Of a DNA stretch of 10,178 bases, positions 7,371 to 10,178 are shown piece by piece (within the stretch, counting starts at the first letter, position 1; every line of letters starts with the position of its first letter). The DNA lies in NCBI GenBank assembly GCA_000697335.1, contig JNEM01008179.1, forward strand, positions 1 to 10,178, read 5' to 3'. The notes beneath the pieces were generated by a model. That model did no database searches. It saw only the letters and a program-made list of their open reading frames with translations, and was not told where the DNA came from. The position numbers and the translations under genes were made by a program. The stretch comes from Conidiobolus incongruus B7586. Taxonomy: Eukaryota > Entomophthoromycota > Entomophthoromycetes > Entomophthorales > Conidiobolaceae.

Positions 7371-8723
7371 TATTTTTAATATTGTATATAAAAGCTTAAC
7401 AAATTGTTTAATTATTGTTAAAATACACTATAACATAATTATCAATAATTACGCTATTTTCTATATTATATTTCAATTAAATATTTTGAAATATTAATGA
7501 TATCATTAATAAATGATATGGTTGATTTGTATATAAATATCATAAAAGTAGTTAAAATTTAATACTTGTAATAATATCTAATAAAAAATAAATTTATATT
7601 ATAGGAGATCATTGAATAATACTATATTTAATTTTAAATATTAAATATAAATTATTATATTTAAATCATAATTGAAATTAAAAATTACTATATTGCGAAA
7701 ATTATTGATTTAATTTCTGGCTTTAGATATTATTGGATATATATAAATGATTATTTTTCTTGAGTTATTTGAATATAATATAATTATCATACTGATAGCC
7801 AATCTAAGTATTTTTAAGTTGTCATTTATTTTCTGATAAAAATATTAATAAAAGCCACATATCACTTAATATGAAAAGCCATATTACCTCAAAAGCGTAT
7901 TATACCTTTAAATTTCATTTTACATTGATAATTTCATTATAAAACATCTGAAGTTATAAACTTAAGTATAGGAGTTGAATAATTTTTTAAGAGAGAAAAA
8001 TCTTTTTATTTTGTTAATAAAACTTGCAATTTTTTAATTTTACTTATATATAATTACTTAACTACCTTTATAACTTTTTTTTATATAATTAATATTTTAG
8101 ATTTTTATTAATATATATCAAAATAAAATTATAACTATATTAATTTTTTTAAAATAAATCTGTTTATTATAAATATATATATAGTTATAAGAATAGAAAT
8201 TGAGACTATTAATATAATTTAAAAATAATTAAATATATATATATAATGGTAAATTATATATAATATGATATTTTAATTAATAAAAAATATTTTTAAAAAA
8301 CTTTAATATAAAAGTATAATAGAGTTGAATAAAAATTTTTTATAATTTATAAATTATATTTTGTATTGGATTTTTTTATATACTGTATTTTAATACAATT
8401 TATAATATTGGTTTAATTATCTCTGTTTTTAGTTTATTATAAATAATTAGGTGGTAATTATAATAAATTATTATAAAAAAACAATTAAAATGAGCTATAA
8501 TTATAAAAAAGTTAAATAGTTTTTTAAATATCGAGCTAATTTTATAATAATAATAATATTTTTATTTGGGATTTAGAAAAAAATAAAAGACTATAATTAT
8601 TCCTATAATAATATAAATTAAATAATATTCTTAAATTATATTAATAATTTATATCAATTATTTAAATTTAAAATATTTTCAATAATTATAGTAATATTAT
8701 TTTATAAAATCAATAAAATATAT
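7371..8723. other. AT-rich gene-free stretch
   Basis: Very AT-rich with stops in all frames. I looked for Tc1 or mariner motifs like those at 2-4 kb and found none I could defend. Probably decayed repeats or AT-rich spacer. Confidence 0.55.
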
Positions 8724-9057
8724 TGCAAGGCTTCTGGAAAGTAGTCTTGCGATAAAGATCACGAGAGCTCGATGAAACGGGCCAAAGACAGCTAACTAGA
8801 TACTTTAGAGGAGTTTTATTAAAATAGCAAGATCTAGGGCTTGGCCCTGATCGAAGTGATCCCTCAGCAAATATCTGTCCAGTGACTATTTTATAGTGTG
8901 GTTGATCCTTGGCCAATGTGTTGAGGCTCCAGCTTCTGCTATAGTCTGGAATTTTCCATTGTGCTAGGGTTGTTCCTGATATTTGTGAGTGGATTACATC
9001 TGGAATCTTGACGGACGGTTAAAATTGAAAGGCGAGCGGACCTCCCGATCCGCGACA
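8724..9057 (-). mobile_element. LTR copy B, Ty3/gypsy-like solo LTR, minus orientation
   Basis: A 334-bp block of normal GC sharply bounded by AT-rich DNA. Read on the minus strand it begins TGTCGCGG and ends GCCTTGCA, giving TG...CA ends, and is flanked by ATAT on both sides, a possible 4-bp target duplication. A TATA box (TATAAAA, 8889-8895 on the minus strand) precedes AATAAA (8815-8820), in the order of an LTR. It aligns with copy A in opposite orientation. CpG sites remain common, so it has escaped most of the C-to-T decay of its surroundings. It has no coding capacity; the short open frame inside it is not a gene. It is a fossil solo LTR, probably younger than the DNA transposon relics. 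Confidence 0.65.
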
Positions 9058-10178
9058 ATATTATATTTATTATATAAAAATAAAATAACTATATATATTA
9101 AGTATTTAATTTCTTATAATAATACAACTTAATCAAATACTTATTAATATTGAAATATAAAATATTATTATAATTTGATCATTATTCTATTTAAATATTA
9201 ATAATAATAATTTCAGAAATTATTTCAATATTAGATAATTTAAAACATTAATTTCAAACTAAAATATATAATAAAATAAATATTATATATTTATTAAAAA
9301 AGTTTAAATATTTTAATATTATTATATTTTAATAATTATAGCTATAATATATAATTTAAATTATTTTAATTAATTGAAATATTAGAATAAATATTTTAAT
9401 ATATATCAATATATTAAATTATCTTTGTTAATAAAATAAAATTAATTATTTTAATGATAAATATATTATTATATAATAATAAGAAAATTCTATTTCAATT
9501 TAGGTTATTTAAATATTTAATTAAAAATATTATAATCTATTAATAATATTTCTTTTGATCTATTATTGATTTTTTCTATAAGTTTAATAAATTCATGATA
9601 ATTTAATAATTTATTAAAATAAAATCTATTCTTTAAATTTAATACATGAGTTAATATAAAACTTGATATTTAAGCTATTTTTATACTTAACATTCGTTAT
9701 ATATTCTATATATAAATATTTATTTTATTATTAATTTTAAATTTAATATAAATTTATTTTAAAATATATTTATTTTATCCATATTATCAATTAAACCAAA
9801 TTATTAACTAAATAACAACTAAATAATATAGGAATAATAATAACTCTTTATTTAAATAAAAATAAATTCATATTAATTTTTATTAATAAATCTTTCTATA
9901 TAGGTTTTTAAATATGCTTTAATAGATTATATATTTAATTTTTTAATATAAATGGTTTAATAATTTTTTTTAATAATATTTGATAAAATTAATTCAGATA
10001 TAATTTGTTCTTATAATTATACTAATTATATTAAAAAGGAGTAGGTTATTAAATAAATCAATATATAATAATTTTAATAACTTAGTTTTTTATTATTAAA
10101 AATTTTTTGGATTTAAATATATATATTTAATATTATTATTATTATTATTAACTATATATCATATAATTGATTAAAAAT
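9058..10178. other. AT-rich gene-free stretch
   Basis: Extremely AT-rich to the end of the window, without open frames, GC islands or recognisable repeat ends. It includes an ATT trinucleotide run near 10129-10150. Confidence 0.6.
10129..10150. repeat. (ATT)n microsatellite
   Basis: About seven ATT units in a row in AT-rich non-coding DNA; a similar shorter ATT run lies at 6623-6639. Confidence 0.75.

Noticed and set aside
8710-8916. 68-codon minus-strand open frame
   Set aside because: It lies within LTR copy B and runs into AT-rich flank. The alignable DNA of copy A does not preserve it, so it is a chance frame.
1-10178. CRISPR array, bacterial operon or mitochondrial origin
   Set aside because: No regular spaced repeats, no bacterial-type genes, and the gene with signal peptide and GPI tail, the Tc1/mariner relics and the LTRs point to nuclear eukaryotic DNA.

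Overview
The window looks like part of a very AT-rich eukaryotic genome, most likely a fungus. It has one intact protein gene (complement 4601-5758) with a signal peptide and a GPI-anchor-like tail, set in gene-poor DNA of very low GC that carries decayed transposons. The transposon copies are mutated mainly by C-to-T and G-to-A changes, many in CpA/TpG context. This resembles fungal repeat-induced point mutation (RIP). I cannot name the species, and nothing here is bacterial.

Layout. 1-1084 is featureless AT-rich DNA. 1085-1493 is a probable solo LTR, Ty1/copia-like, with a matching 5-bp direct repeat at its ends. 1908-3047 is a Tc1-family DNA transposon with both terminal inverted repeats, TA target duplications and an inner subterminal repeat; its transposase gene lies on the minus strand, is full of stops and has lost its C-terminal half. 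3140-4180 is a nearly full-length mariner (DD34D) transposase relic, also on the minus strand. 4601-5758 (minus) is the intact gene. Two related, oppositely oriented LTRs, Ty3/gypsy-like, lie at about 6187-6519 (+) and 8724-9057 (-). Between them is an unexplained, less AT-rich, G-poor island (6530-7370) and then AT-rich DNA. 9058-10178 is AT-rich with no recognisable content.

Interpretation. The 385-residue protein appears to be a cell-surface or wall-bound protein with a repetitive beta-strand region like DUF4097/DUF7330 adhesin-like domains. It is a single-exon gene kept intact inside a repeat-rich, RIP-like compartment, which is the setting typical of fast-evolving secreted proteins in host-associated fungi. 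I see no operon-like or multi-gene system; the other features are mobile-element fossils at different stages of decay.
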